A stretch of 64,000 bases of DNA from Clostridiales bacterium (GTDB lineage: Bacteria; Bacillota; Clostridia; Saccharofermentanales; Saccharofermentanaceae), in the NCBI GenBank assembly GCA_017620475.1, contig JAFZQI010000026.1, forward strand, positions 1-64,000. The letters are read 5' to 3'. The position numbers and the translations under genes were made by a program. Position 1 is the stretch's first letter; each line of letters opens with the position of its first letter. The notes under the pieces are model-generated. The model made no database searches and was not told the DNA's origin. It worked only from the letters and a program-made list of their open reading frames with translations. This document shows positions 45,470 to 54,281 of this stretch, piece by piece.

Positions 45470-46951
45470 TTACACCAGGCGCCAGGCCTTGGGATATGCA
45501 TTTTTAATTGTACCGCCTGAGACCTTACCAAACCCCAAAGGTAATTCTTCACAGGCAACGATCACCCACTCGCCGGCATCAAGAATGCCCTGCTCCTCAT
45601 CCGTAAGCATGATCGTTTCACATCTCAGATAACGCAGAAGCCGCTCATCGTCACGAGGCAAAGAGAGAAATCTCGATGCACGGATCTTCTCTTTCGGAAG
45701 TTCCAATGCCAGCGCCTGGGACGGAACAAATACCCTTCCCTTCGCCGTCTCCTTGATTTCTCCGGGGAAATCCCCCATTTTTACGACTTTCAGCCCATGG
45801 AAAAGCACTTCGGAAACGGGCATCATGTGGACCTTATCCTTATGAAGCACAAAGTCGGTCTTTATCGTCTTCTCATATTCTTCTCCGGCCTCATCCGTGA
45901 GAAGTCCTTTGATAAAGGAAGTAAAGCATTCTCTTGACTTTACGAAAGTAAAGTTCGAAGAAGACGGGTTCTTCTCGATCCTGCGTCTGTCAGGAGCGGA
46001 AGGACCTCCGGACACGCCCGTTTTAATATCCGAGTCAGCATGGGCATCCGGACCCGGTGCTTTTCGAAGATGGACACAAAAATGACCTTCCCCTCTTGTC
46101 TTGTGGGGCCAGATACGCATCATGCCTTCTTCATCGCACGATACTCCGGGCAGATCCCGGTGAGCGATGATTTCATAGCCTTCATGCGATGCAAGAAATG
46201 CATGGATCTGTTCCTCATTTTCCGCCTCTCCGAAAGTACAGGTCGAATAGACCAGTTCACCACCCGGGGCAAGCATTTCATCCGCGCACTCAAGGATCTG
46301 CGACTGGAGCGGCACACAGTTTTTCGGTCCGAACCGCACCCAGCTCTTCGGAGCAAAAGGATCTCTTCGGAACATCCCCTCACCGGAACAGGGCGCATCG
46401 ATGATGATCCTGTCGAAGAAGGATTTGAAATTCTTTACCATCCGGACGGGATCTTCATTCAATATTACGACATTCGCAGCCCCGGCCCTCTCCAGATTAC
46501 GAAGAAGCGCACGTGAACGCTCGGCATTGATCTCGTTGGCCACAAGCAGGCCTTCACCCCGAAGATCTTCGGCAATACGCGTTGCCTTTCCTCCGGGAGC
46601 CGCACACATATCCAAAACAAATTCTCCGGGTTTCGTTCCCAGCACGGAAGCAGGAAGCATCGCCGAAGGTTCCTGAATATAGTATGCACCGGCATGATAG
46701 TACGGATCCTTACCCAGAGAGATCTCCGGCGTATAGAATCCGCCGTCACACCACGGAACCGCATCTACGGAAAGGCCGAGCTTATCCATATAGGAAGCAT
46801 ACTCTGACCCGGTCATTTTCAAGCGGTTCCATCGGATTCCGTGAAAAGCCGGCTCTTCATAGGACGCAAGAAACAGCGCCTCTTCTTCCGAGCGGCCCTT
46901 CTCCGTGAAATACCGATGCATACGTGATGTAAATTCTTCCGGCAGTTTCAT
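45470..46951 (-). CDS. RsmB/NOP2-type tRNA/rRNA m5C methyltransferase
   Basis: A 493-residue NOL1/NOP2/Sun-family methyltransferase, probably RsmF-like. It has SAM loop VLDMCAAPGGKATRIA, IIIDAPCSGEGMFRRDP with the catalytic Cys, and STCTFGEAENE with the second Cys. A C-terminal RNA-binding extension (from about 380) gives the RsmF-type length. It should methylate a cytosine of 16S rRNA. Its ATG overlaps the M3 peptidase stop in ATGA, so the two are translationally coupled. Confidence 0.9.
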   Translation of the reverse strand: MKLPEEFTSRMHRYFTEKGRSEEEALFLASYEEPAFHGIRWNRLKMTGSEYASYMDKLGLSVDAVPWCDGGFYTPEISLGKDPYYHAGAYYIQEPSAMLPASVLGTKPGEFVLDMCAAPGGKATRIAEDLRGEGLLVANEINAERSRALLRNLERAGAANVVILNEDPVRMVKNFKSFFDRIIIDAPCSGEGMFRRDPFAPKSWVRFGPKNCVPLQSQILECADEMLAPGGELVYSTCTFGEAENEEQIHAFLASHEGYEIIAHRDLPGVSCDEEGMMRIWPHKTRGEGHFCVHLRKAPGPDAHADSDIKTGVSGGPSAPDRRRIEKNPSSSNFTFVKSRECFTSFIKGLLTDEAGEEYEKTIKTDFVLHKDKVHMMPVSEVLFHGLKVVKMGDFPGEIKETAKGRVFVPSQALALELPKEKIRASRFLSLPRDDERLLRYLRCETIMLTDEEQGILDAGEWVIVACEELPLGFGKVSGGTIKNAYPKAWRLV

Positions 46952-48651
46952 AGATTCAGATAATCACACACCTGATAAGCAAGTTTCTTCATGACATCAA
47001 GAGAGAACGGTGACTCGAGCCCGGCCGACTCCACCAGATCGATCAGTGTTTTGGTTCCGCCGGCCGCACAAAGATGCTCATAGATCGTCATCGCTTTCTT
47101 TCTGTTCTTTCTGGAAATATCCCAGATCTGAAGCGCACAGACCTGCGCCAGGCAGTAATCGATATAGTAAAACGGAGAGGTGAAGATATGTTCTTTCTTC
47201 ATCCAGGCTCCACCTTGTTCATAGAACTCGTCACCATCGTAATCGATATCCGGCTGATACTTCTTCTCAAGTTCCCTCCAGGCGGCATGCCGCTCTTGCG
47301 GAGTCATGTCCGGATTACTGTATACCACATGCTGATACTCATCTACCAGGCATCCGTAAGGAAGGAACAGAAGTGCCAGCGTCATATGCTGTTCACGATA
47401 GGCATCCGCATGCTTTCCGAAAAACATTTCCATATAGGGATAGGTCATGTACTCCATTGCAGTAGAGTGGATCTCACAAGCCTCAAGTGTCGGCGACAGG
47501 CACTCGATGAACTGGGACGAGTCGATACTCCGGAGTGCCGCATACGCATGTCCTGACTCGTGAACCAGTGTCGCGACATCATCCGCCGTGTGATTGGCAT
47601 TCATAAGAATATAAGGAATGCCGTAGTCCAGAAGGCTGGCACAATACCCGCCGGTCGCCTTATTCTGTCTGGAAAAGAGATCCATGAAATCATGTTCACC
47701 TAGTACCTGGAAGAAACTCGGATCTTTATCGAACATCTGGCCGAACATCTTTGAACCGGTCGCGAAATACTCTTCTTTCGGGATCACCGGCACCGGATTT
47801 CCATGCACGAAAAGGCACAGAAGGTCATAATACAAAAGTTTATCCACATCCAGTCTGTTCTTCTGAAGCCTTCTTATCTCGGATGTGATCGGCACGATGT
47901 AACGAACGACATTATCACGGAATTCCTTTACTTTCTCCGGATCGTAATCGTAGCGTTCCATGCGCTTATAACCGAGTTCGACAAAATCCGCAAAACCCAG
48001 TTTATGAGAGATCGTCGTTCGGATCTTCACCATCTTATCGTAGATCTCATCAAATTTCTCTTTCTGCCCGGCGTAATAATCCGATACCGCTTTATGCGCC
48101 TTCTTTCGGACATCCCGGTCAGTCGACTCCAGATAAGGTGTCATGGTCGACAATGTCTGATGCTTCCCCTTAAAAAGGATATCCGCTTCAGACAGGATCT
48201 GGCTATAATCGTTCTCCAGCGAACTTTCCTCCGCCAGGTCATTCAGGACCTCTGAACTCACGATCTCGCGCTGGTTCTGCGTCTTGCGGAAGATCATTTC
48301 GCCGAATCTCTCCTCTAGCTGAGGACGGATCTCGGAATGAAGCAGTGCCGCATAGACACCGGCCGACAGATCCGAGACCACCGGATAGCTCTCATCGAAG
48401 AAATCCATCTCATCATTCCAAAAAGGATCTGACGTATCCAGATCGTGCCGGATCATGCAAAGCGTAAAAGCCGTGTCGAAAGCACTCATTTCGCGCTGAA
48501 ACGCCATAACGGCGGTCTCTACGACATCCGAATCTCTTGCCGCCATAAGTTTCAATCTCGTACTCATGGCGCATTCACGGAAAGATTCCACCGAAGGGCG
48601 GGTATACTTAATCTCCGAAAACTTCGGCATTTTCATATTATCGTCCGACAT
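46948..48651 (-). CDS. M3 family oligoendopeptidase
   Basis: A 567-residue zinc metallopeptidase of the M3 (PepF/oligopeptidase) family. The active-site HEXXH is LVHESGHAYA near residue 360, with the third ligand region CEIHSTAMEY about 25 residues on. It degrades peptides in the cytosol. RBS GAGG precedes ATG 48651; the gene is coupled with the rRNA methyltransferase downstream. Confidence 0.95.
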   Translation of the reverse strand: MSDDNMKMPKFSEIKYTRPSVESFRECAMSTRLKLMAARDSDVVETAVMAFQREMSAFDTAFTLCMIRHDLDTSDPFWNDEMDFFDESYPVVSDLSAGVYAALLHSEIRPQLEERFGEMIFRKTQNQREIVSSEVLNDLAEESSLENDYSQILSEADILFKGKHQTLSTMTPYLESTDRDVRKKAHKAVSDYYAGQKEKFDEIYDKMVKIRTTISHKLGFADFVELGYKRMERYDYDPEKVKEFRDNVVRYIVPITSEIRRLQKNRLDVDKLLYYDLLCLFVHGNPVPVIPKEEYFATGSKMFGQMFDKDPSFFQVLGEHDFMDLFSRQNKATGGYCASLLDYGIPYILMNANHTADDVATLVHESGHAYAALRSIDSSQFIECLSPTLEACEIHSTAMEYMTYPYMEMFFGKHADAYREQHMTLALLFLPYGCLVDEYQHVVYSNPDMTPQERHAAWRELEKKYQPDIDYDGDEFYEQGGAWMKKEHIFTSPFYYIDYCLAQVCALQIWDISRKNRKKAMTIYEHLCAAGGTKTLIDLVESAGLESPFSLDVMKKLAYQVCDYLNL

Positions 48652-48692
48652 AAGAAACCTCGCTTCATCCGGCGTTCACCGCCTGATATCTT

Positions 48693-50426
48693 TTACATCT
48701 GCTCCACAACGGAAATACCCAGGAGATACGTACCTGTCTCGATCGCATCACAGACTGCCCGGCAAAGCGCCAATCTCGCCTCTTTACGCTCATTATCCTC
48801 ACCACCGAGGATCGAACAGTTGTTGTAGAAACGGTTGAAAGCACGGGCAATACCGCTGACTGCACGGGAAACCATGAACGGTTCATTACTTCCCGCCGCC
48901 TTCTTGATCGCCTCCGGAAGATCGTTGATCATCTTCACACAAGCAAACTCCTCATCACCATTAAGCAGTTTCAAAAGCTCGCTTCCCGCTTTTTCCGGAA
49001 CAAATCCCTGTTCCTGCGCCTTCCGAAGGATCGACTTCGTTCGCGCATAAGTATAAATCAGGTACGGTGCGGTATCGCCTTCGAAATCCAGCATCGTATC
49101 CCAGGAGAAAATGATATCCCTTTCTCTTCCGGCCTTCACATATGTGTAGATGACCGCGCCCAAGCCGACTTTCTCAGCAATTTCCCGAAGCATGTCTTCA
49201 GACATATCGGTATTTCTTGCTTCCGCATTCGCTTTGATGAGCTCGTATGTCTTAGCAACACTCTCATCAAGCAGTTCTTCAAGAAGCACGATATTCCCGT
49301 CACGGGTACTGAACTTCATGTTCTGGAACTTAACCAGACCGAATCCGACATGCTCACACTTATCGGCACAGGCGTACCCGGCCTTTTTCAATACGGAGAA
49401 AACCTGCTTGAAGTGCAGCGCCTGCGGAATACCAACCACATAGATATTCTTATCGAAATGATAATTCTCATCACGATAGAGGATCGCCGCGATATCACGC
49501 GTGCCATAGATAGTCGTTCCATCACTCTTGAGAATGATGCAGGGCGGAACTCCGAATTCTTCAAGATCAACGACCTGTGCTCCTTCGCTTTCCACAAGAA
49601 GTCCCTTCTCTTTGAGCATGCTGACCACCTGGTCTGCCATTTTCGCATAATAGGACTCGCCGTTATAGTTGTCGAAGGTCACGCCCATCCTCTCATAGAG
49701 GGCATTAAATACAACCAGGGACATATCGCGGAATTTCTGCCACAGCGCTACTTCTTCCGCACACCCGTCTTCCAGCTTCTTAAAATTCTCACGGGCAGAA
49801 GTAGTCAGCGAAGGATCATTCTTCTCCTCCTCATGGAATTTCACATAGATACGTAGAAGCTCGGTGATCGGATCCTTCTCTAGCGCTTCCTCATCCCCCC
49901 AGAGCCGGTATGCCGTAATGAGTTTACCGAACTGAGTACCGTAATCGCCGAGGTGGTTCATCCGAACGACCTTATAGCCGAGTTTTTCATAGATTCTGGC
50001 CAGCGAATGGCCCAGGATCGTGGTAAAGGCATGGCCGACATGGAACGGCTTTGCAATGTTCGGAGAAGAAAACTCGACAATGACTGTTTTCCCCTCACCT
50101 TCATCGGAACTTCCAAAGGCTGTGCCTTGTGTCAGCACTTCACTTAATACCTCTTTAGCAAAAGCACCACGGTCAACGAAGAAATTGAGGTACGGTCCTT
50201 TTGCCTCGATCTTGGAAAGCCAGGATGCGGACATCTTCTCATTTCCCGCAAGGTCGGAGGCAATCATATTCGGAGCCTTATGCATGGTCTTGGCAAGCGT
50301 GAAGCAAGGGAACGCATAATCCCCCATATCTTCCTGCGGCGGTATCTCCACCAGACGATTGACCGTCTCAAAATCAAGACCGGTCGCCTCTTCTACCAAT
50401 TTCGCCACAGCACTTCTAAAATCCAT
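48693..50426 (-). CDS. argS: Arginyl-tRNA synthetase
   Basis: A 577-residue class I synthetase. The HIGH-like site is IAKPFHVGHAF near residue 130, the KMSKS-equivalent FSTRDGN is in the second half, and the arginine site motifs HLGDYGTQFGKLI are clear. The N-terminal add-1 domain and the C-terminal anticodon-binding domain (RAFNRFYN, GTYLLGISV) are present. GAGGAG is 7 bases before ATG 50426. Confidence 0.97.
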   Translation of the reverse strand: MDFRSAVAKLVEEATGLDFETVNRLVEIPPQEDMGDYAFPCFTLAKTMHKAPNMIASDLAGNEKMSASWLSKIEAKGPYLNFFVDRGAFAKEVLSEVLTQGTAFGSSDEGEGKTVIVEFSSPNIAKPFHVGHAFTTILGHSLARIYEKLGYKVVRMNHLGDYGTQFGKLITAYRLWGDEEALEKDPITELLRIYVKFHEEEKNDPSLTTSARENFKKLEDGCAEEVALWQKFRDMSLVVFNALYERMGVTFDNYNGESYYAKMADQVVSMLKEKGLLVESEGAQVVDLEEFGVPPCIILKSDGTTIYGTRDIAAILYRDENYHFDKNIYVVGIPQALHFKQVFSVLKKAGYACADKCEHVGFGLVKFQNMKFSTRDGNIVLLEELLDESVAKTYELIKANAEARNTDMSEDMLREIAEKVGLGAVIYTYVKAGRERDIIFSWDTMLDFEGDTAPYLIYTYARTKSILRKAQEQGFVPEKAGSELLKLLNGDEEFACVKMINDLPEAIKKAAGSNEPFMVSRAVSGIARAFNRFYNNCSILGGEDNERKEARLALCRAVCDAIETGTYLLGISVVEQM

Positions 50427-50468
50427 GTTTCGTCTCCTCTGTTTCTTTTCAATGACATTCGTCCGTAT

Positions 50469-50483
50469 ATTATACTATATAAT
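50469..50483. promoter_or_regulatory. Divergent -10 boxes between argS and the MraY-like gene
   Basis: ATTATA at 50469-50474 is a - strand TATAAT for argS, and TATAAT at 50478-50483 is a + strand -10 for the MraY-like gene. They lie 4 bp apart, so the two promoters should exclude each other. No strong -35 boxes were found. Confidence 0.45.
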
Positions 50484-50544
50484 TGCAATTTGTGATATCA
50501 TAGGTTCGTTTTGAAGCGAATGCGATTTAGAGGGGGAATAATCG

Positions 50545-51504
50545 TTGTTTGAATATCTGCTTCCAACTAAATACTGGATCCTGATCGGACCACTGTTTAC
50601 ACTGGTCCTTACTTTCATATGTTTACTGAAACTCAGCCGTAAGCTGCCATCTGACGGCGGCAGAGCATTTGCCGTAGACGGCGCATCCGCAAAGGGAAAG
50701 CCTACATCGGCAGGAATCATCTTTATCTCCTGTATGTTTATCGGACTGGTTCTTTTCACGAAGTGCACATGGCAATACGCCCTGATGTACCTGATCGCCC
50801 TTACTGCAGCGATCTGCGGATTTCTCGACGACAGGAATCCGTGGTCTGCCACCAAGAAAGGGCTTACTGATGTATTTATCTCGCTAGCGGGCGGCGTGCT
50901 TGCTTCTTTCATCTTCCCCAGAACGGTCGACATCTTCATTTTGAAACTGACCTTCACCATACCGCAGCCTCTCTACATTTTCCTGGCATCCTGTCTGGTA
51001 TGGCTTTCCATTAACTTCACCAACGCCTCCGACGGCGTGGACGGACTATGTGGAAATCTTTCCATGATATCGACGACCACATTCCTCGTTATGACGATCC
51101 TTACGAACCGTATGTCCATGATGAACGAGGTCATGATCTATCTTATGGTCGTTCTGGTGGCTTACCTGTGGTTCAACTGTCATCCCAGCACCATGCTTAT
51201 GGGTGACTCCGGATCCCAGGCCATCGGCGTGCTTCTTGCCTTCTTTGCTATGGCTTCCGGAAATCCCTTCGGCTACATTCTCATCTGCCTGCCGATGATC
51301 CTCGATGGCGGTTCATCCCTGTTTAAGCTTCTGGTATGCCGTGTGACGAAGAAAAAGTTCATGAGCAAAATCAGAACTCCTCTTCACGACCACTGCCGTA
51401 AAGAATGGAACTGGGCAAACCAGAAGGTAACAGAAAGATTCACCGTTCTGCATCTCATGCTCGAGGGCGCCTATCTTGTTGCACTTTATGTTGCTCTTCT
51501 GTAA
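50545..51504 (+). CDS. MraY-like phospho-MurNAc-pentapeptide transferase
   Basis: A 319-residue, about ten-pass membrane transferase related to MraY, which makes lipid I from UDP-MurNAc-pentapeptide. The family motifs are present in altered form: GFLDDRNPWS, INFTNASDGVDGLCG, STMLMGDSGSQAIG, and LHDHCRKEWNWANQ in place of the PLHHHFEL loop. It stands alone, away from any dcw cell-wall cluster in view. The start is TTG 50545, 8 bases after AGGGGG. Confidence 0.85.
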   Translation: MFEYLLPTKYWILIGPLFTLVLTFICLLKLSRKLPSDGGRAFAVDGASAKGKPTSAGIIFISCMFIGLVLFTKCTWQYALMYLIALTAAICGFLDDRNPWSATKKGLTDVFISLAGGVLASFIFPRTVDIFILKLTFTIPQPLYIFLASCLVWLSINFTNASDGVDGLCGNLSMISTTTFLVMTILTNRMSMMNEVMIYLMVVLVAYLWFNCHPSTMLMGDSGSQAIGVLLAFFAMASGNPFGYILICLPMILDGGSSLFKLLVCRVTKKKFMSKIRTPLHDHCRKEWNWANQKVTERFTVLHLMLEGAYLVALYVALL

Positions 51505-51522
51505 GGGAAGATCGTGTAAAGA

Positions 51523-52341
51523 TCAAAGCCAAGAATCATCATCGACGGATTCCGAAGAATCCTCACGAAGATCCATCTCTTCTTTATAGTCATCCTCGAG
51601 AACCGTTTCCTTGAAAGCTTCCTTCTCCTTAATAGGACGATACGACATAGGCTTGGCTTCGAAAGGATTCTCTGCGATCTCGGAAGTATCTTTGGTCTCA
51701 CTATCTGACGTATCAGGCTGGACTGTCATCGTCTCTGCGCTATCTTTCTTCGCATCGTCCGTAGAGGATGGTTCTACAAACTGCGGAATCGGAGGCATCT
51801 CAAAACGAGGACCGGACGAATACCCGGAAAGCATCTCCCGTTCTTCCTCTTCCGTAATCACATGGCCATCTGCCTGGAAACCCTTGCCGGTGTCCGCGTC
51901 TGCCTGAGCTGCTCTGGCAGCCTCTTCGGCGGCCTGTGCATCTTTTCTGGCCTGTGCCTTCTCCCTGGCTGCCTCGATCGCCTTTCTCTTATCTTCCATA
52001 GCGATCTTTCTTTCCTCTTCGGCTTTCTGCCTGGCAAGTTCTTCACGCTCACGGCACAGGCGGCGCAGTTCTTCCGCACGTGCAAGTTCCTTGGCTTTTG
52101 CACGCTTGATTTCTTCATCGGCAACGACCTGTCCGAGTTTCTGAAGTTCTTCCTGCTCAGGTGAAAGAACGGCCTGATGCGCTAATTCTTTAATATCCTT
52201 CTTCTTATCAGTATCCGCTTTGACCTCAAGTTTCTTTTCTGATGGCGCGGTAAAATCCGATGCCGCATCCAGTATCTCCTGCATATCCGGAAGCTTGATC
52301 TTCGTTTCAAACTGATACTTTTTCTTCGGTGTGTCGCTCAT
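51523..52341 (-). CDS. Coiled-coil, charged protein of the kinase/vWA/PP2C operon
   Basis: A 272-residue hydrophilic protein I do not recognise. Residues about 65-165 are almost purely Glu/Lys/Arg/Ala (ELARAEELRRLCREREELARQ, split around) and form a long coiled coil; the flanks are acidic and low in complexity, with IAENPFEAKPMSYRPI near the end. No signal peptide, membrane segment or enzyme motif. It is the last gene of the operon, 13 bases from the PP2C gene, so it may be the substrate or scaffold of the phosphorylation system. Confidence 0.6.
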   Translation of the reverse strand: MSDTPKKKYQFETKIKLPDMQEILDAASDFTAPSEKKLEVKADTDKKKDIKELAHQAVLSPEQEELQKLGQVVADEEIKRAKAKELARAEELRRLCREREELARQKAEEERKIAMEDKRKAIEAAREKAQARKDAQAAEEAARAAQADADTGKGFQADGHVITEEEEREMLSGYSSGPRFEMPPIPQFVEPSSTDDAKKDSAETMTVQPDTSDSETKDTSEIAENPFEAKPMSYRPIKEKEAFKETVLEDDYKEEMDLREDSSESVDDDSWL

Positions 52342-52354
52342 ACTGCCTCCCCAA

Positions 52355-53512
52355 TTAAATCAGTACAAGGATAAGAGCAATCGCTGTCGTGACAAATGCA
52401 CCGGACATAAGAAGGAAAGCCCAAAGCGGAACCTTCTTTCCCGAATCCCTCTCTTTCGGAACTTCCGGCTCCTGCGTTTCCTTATTCGCGACTTTTGTTT
52501 CATGCGCAGGAACCGTTTCTTTCGGCGTCTCCTGCTTCGTTTCTACTACATCCGTCTCTTCCGAAGAAGCGGCGGTATCCACACTACACTCTACTTTATC
52601 ACTATCTGCAGATTTCTGGCAATTGATTTTCTTCAGAATCTCCTGCGCATGCTTCACCTTAGGTACCCACTCCATCTGAACGGCGCGGATCGTATCTTCA
52701 TGGTTTCTTGTCACCTTCTCCTTCGTATCCGGAAGGCTTGAAAAATCCGGCGTAGGTGTCGTCGGAAGATAAAGAATGCCGACGGATGCATCATCCGTAT
52801 TCTGTCCGGCACCAATGACGAATTTATTGATCGTTGCCGCCAGTTCCTCTTCCGCTTCTTCCTTCCCCTTAGCGGCTAACTCCGCAAGGCGGGCGACAAC
52901 CGGACGGATCAGCTGAGTAGAGGAATCATAAACCATCTCCTCCACACCGTCGGTCATCAGAACAAAAGCATGGGTATCATCCGTGGTCGTACGGATAAAT
53001 CTCAGATACTCCTGGGCGTTCGGGAATGTAACAAAATACGTAGACGAAGCGTTCTCTCCGTTTGCAGGAAGAGTCAGCGGGGAGATTCCGTGAGAGGAAA
53101 CCCGGCAGATCATGCCATCTCCGATATGTCCGGCCAGAACCAGATCTCCTTTAACCGCAACGAAAAGGAGTGTACATGACAGTCTTTCCAGACCATCCAG
53201 TTCATGTTCAACAAGCAGATCCGCCATAGAAGAATGTACGGCAGTCACCAGAAGGCTTCTTGAGATGCTCTCCCGATTCTCGAAATAAAAGGCATCGAAA
53301 TGCTTGCAGAGAAGATCTGCAACACACTCGACCGCGCACTTGGCTCCGAATCTGGCATGCGTATACTTGGAACCGCCTGCTCCATCCGCAACACATACCA
53401 CGGAAACTCCGTCACGGGAGAGCGTACAGGAAGCATCTTCGCAAGGAGTACCCCGATTGATATGTTTATTACCGATTAAGGAAACATTAACAAGTATAGG
53501 TTCCTGATGCAT
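52355..53512 (-). CDS. PP2C-type Ser/Thr phosphatase with C-terminal membrane anchor
   Basis: A 385-residue PPM/PP2C phosphatase. Metal-binding Asp positions occur in CEDAS (26), VADGAGGSK (43), LMTDGVEEMV and NTDDASVG, and GDLVLAGHIGDG is the central motif. Residues about 250-350 are a Lys/Glu/Thr-rich linker, and one membrane segment ends the chain (VPLWAFLLMSGAFVTTAIALI). It should dephosphorylate targets of the kinase encoded two genes upstream. It starts 3 bases after the vWA gene. Confidence 0.9.
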   Translation of the reverse strand: MHQEPILVNVSLIGNKHINRGTPCEDASCTLSRDGVSVVCVADGAGGSKYTHARFGAKCAVECVADLLCKHFDAFYFENRESISRSLLVTAVHSSMADLLVEHELDGLERLSCTLLFVAVKGDLVLAGHIGDGMICRVSSHGISPLTLPANGENASSTYFVTFPNAQEYLRFIRTTTDDTHAFVLMTDGVEEMVYDSSTQLIRPVVARLAELAAKGKEEAEEELAATINKFVIGAGQNTDDASVGILYLPTTPTPDFSSLPDTKEKVTRNHEDTIRAVQMEWVPKVKHAQEILKKINCQKSADSDKVECSVDTAASSEETDVVETKQETPKETVPAHETKVANKETQEPEVPKERDSGKKVPLWAFLLMSGAFVTTAIALILVLI

Positions 53513-53515
53513 GGA

Positions 53516-54256
53516 TCACTGACTCTCCTCAATTGCCTTGAAGAAGTCATCCATAGCGATGGAATTACCTTCCGGTTCCGTATTCAGATTATAAAGGGCT
53601 TCGTTATTCATGCTGTTTGATACAACAGACGAACTACTCGAGCCTAAGAATGCAAACAGTTTTCCGAACTGGGCCGTACTGATGGAGATCGGCTTTTCGC
53701 GTTTTCCGGACAATCTTTGAAGCATCGGGAAATCGGCACTGTTCCCTACTCCGATATTAAAGACAACAAGTTTATCGTTATCTTCCAGTTCGCGAACAGC
53801 TTCAATGGCCTTCTCCATGTTCTCCACCGCATTATCGCCCTGTGGCGCACCATCTGTGATCACAACGAGCCAGGGCTGATAATACTTGATGCCCATCTGC
53901 TTATAGCCTTCTTTTCTCGCATTAAGAAGTTCCAATGCGGTCAGGATACCCTCACCGATAGGTGTAAGGCTTGTTGTCGCCTGAATGCGCGGAATGGACT
54001 GATCCTTACCGGTCTTTCCGAAAGGAAGGAAGATATCCACCGATCCGCCAAAAGTGATAATAGCAATATCTGCCGAAGATTTGGTCTCCTCATTCTCACG
54101 GATAGAAGCAAAGAAACTCTGAAGTCCGTCATTGAGCTGCTCGATCGGATAACCGGCCATCGAACCGCTGACATCCAGACAAAAACAAATCGGAAGACGT
54201 CTTCTCGTACTGCTCCCGAAATCCGCTTGGGAAAAACCACCTGCTTCGTTACTCAT
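53516..54256 (-). CDS. von Willebrand factor A domain protein (TerY-like)
   Basis: A 246-residue protein. The metal-ion-dependent adhesion site is LDVSGSM at 27-33 (Asp28-x-Ser30-x-Ser32), with the Thr of TTSLTPIGEG and the Asp of VVITDGAPQGD. The N-terminus is cytosolic and no membrane segment is present. Small solo vWA proteins of this kind next to a PP2C and kinase match the TerY-P arrangement. ATG 54256 was chosen (AGGAGG 8 bases before it) over ATG 54277. Confidence 0.85.
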   Translation of the reverse strand: MSNEAGGFSQADFGSSTRRRLPICFCLDVSGSMAGYPIEQLNDGLQSFFASIRENEETKSSADIAIITFGGSVDIFLPFGKTGKDQSIPRIQATTSLTPIGEGILTALELLNARKEGYKQMGIKYYQPWLVVITDGAPQGDNAVENMEKAIEAVRELEDNDKLVVFNIGVGNSADFPMLQRLSGKREKPISISTAQFGKLFAFLGSSSSSVVSNSMNNEALYNLNTEPEGNSIAMDDFFKAIEESQ

Positions 54257-54281
54257 ACTATTCTCCTCCTGATCCATGCCG

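Noticed and set aside
50427..50544. T-box leader before argS
   Set aside because: The 118-bp gap is too short for a T-box and lacks the conserved box sequence.
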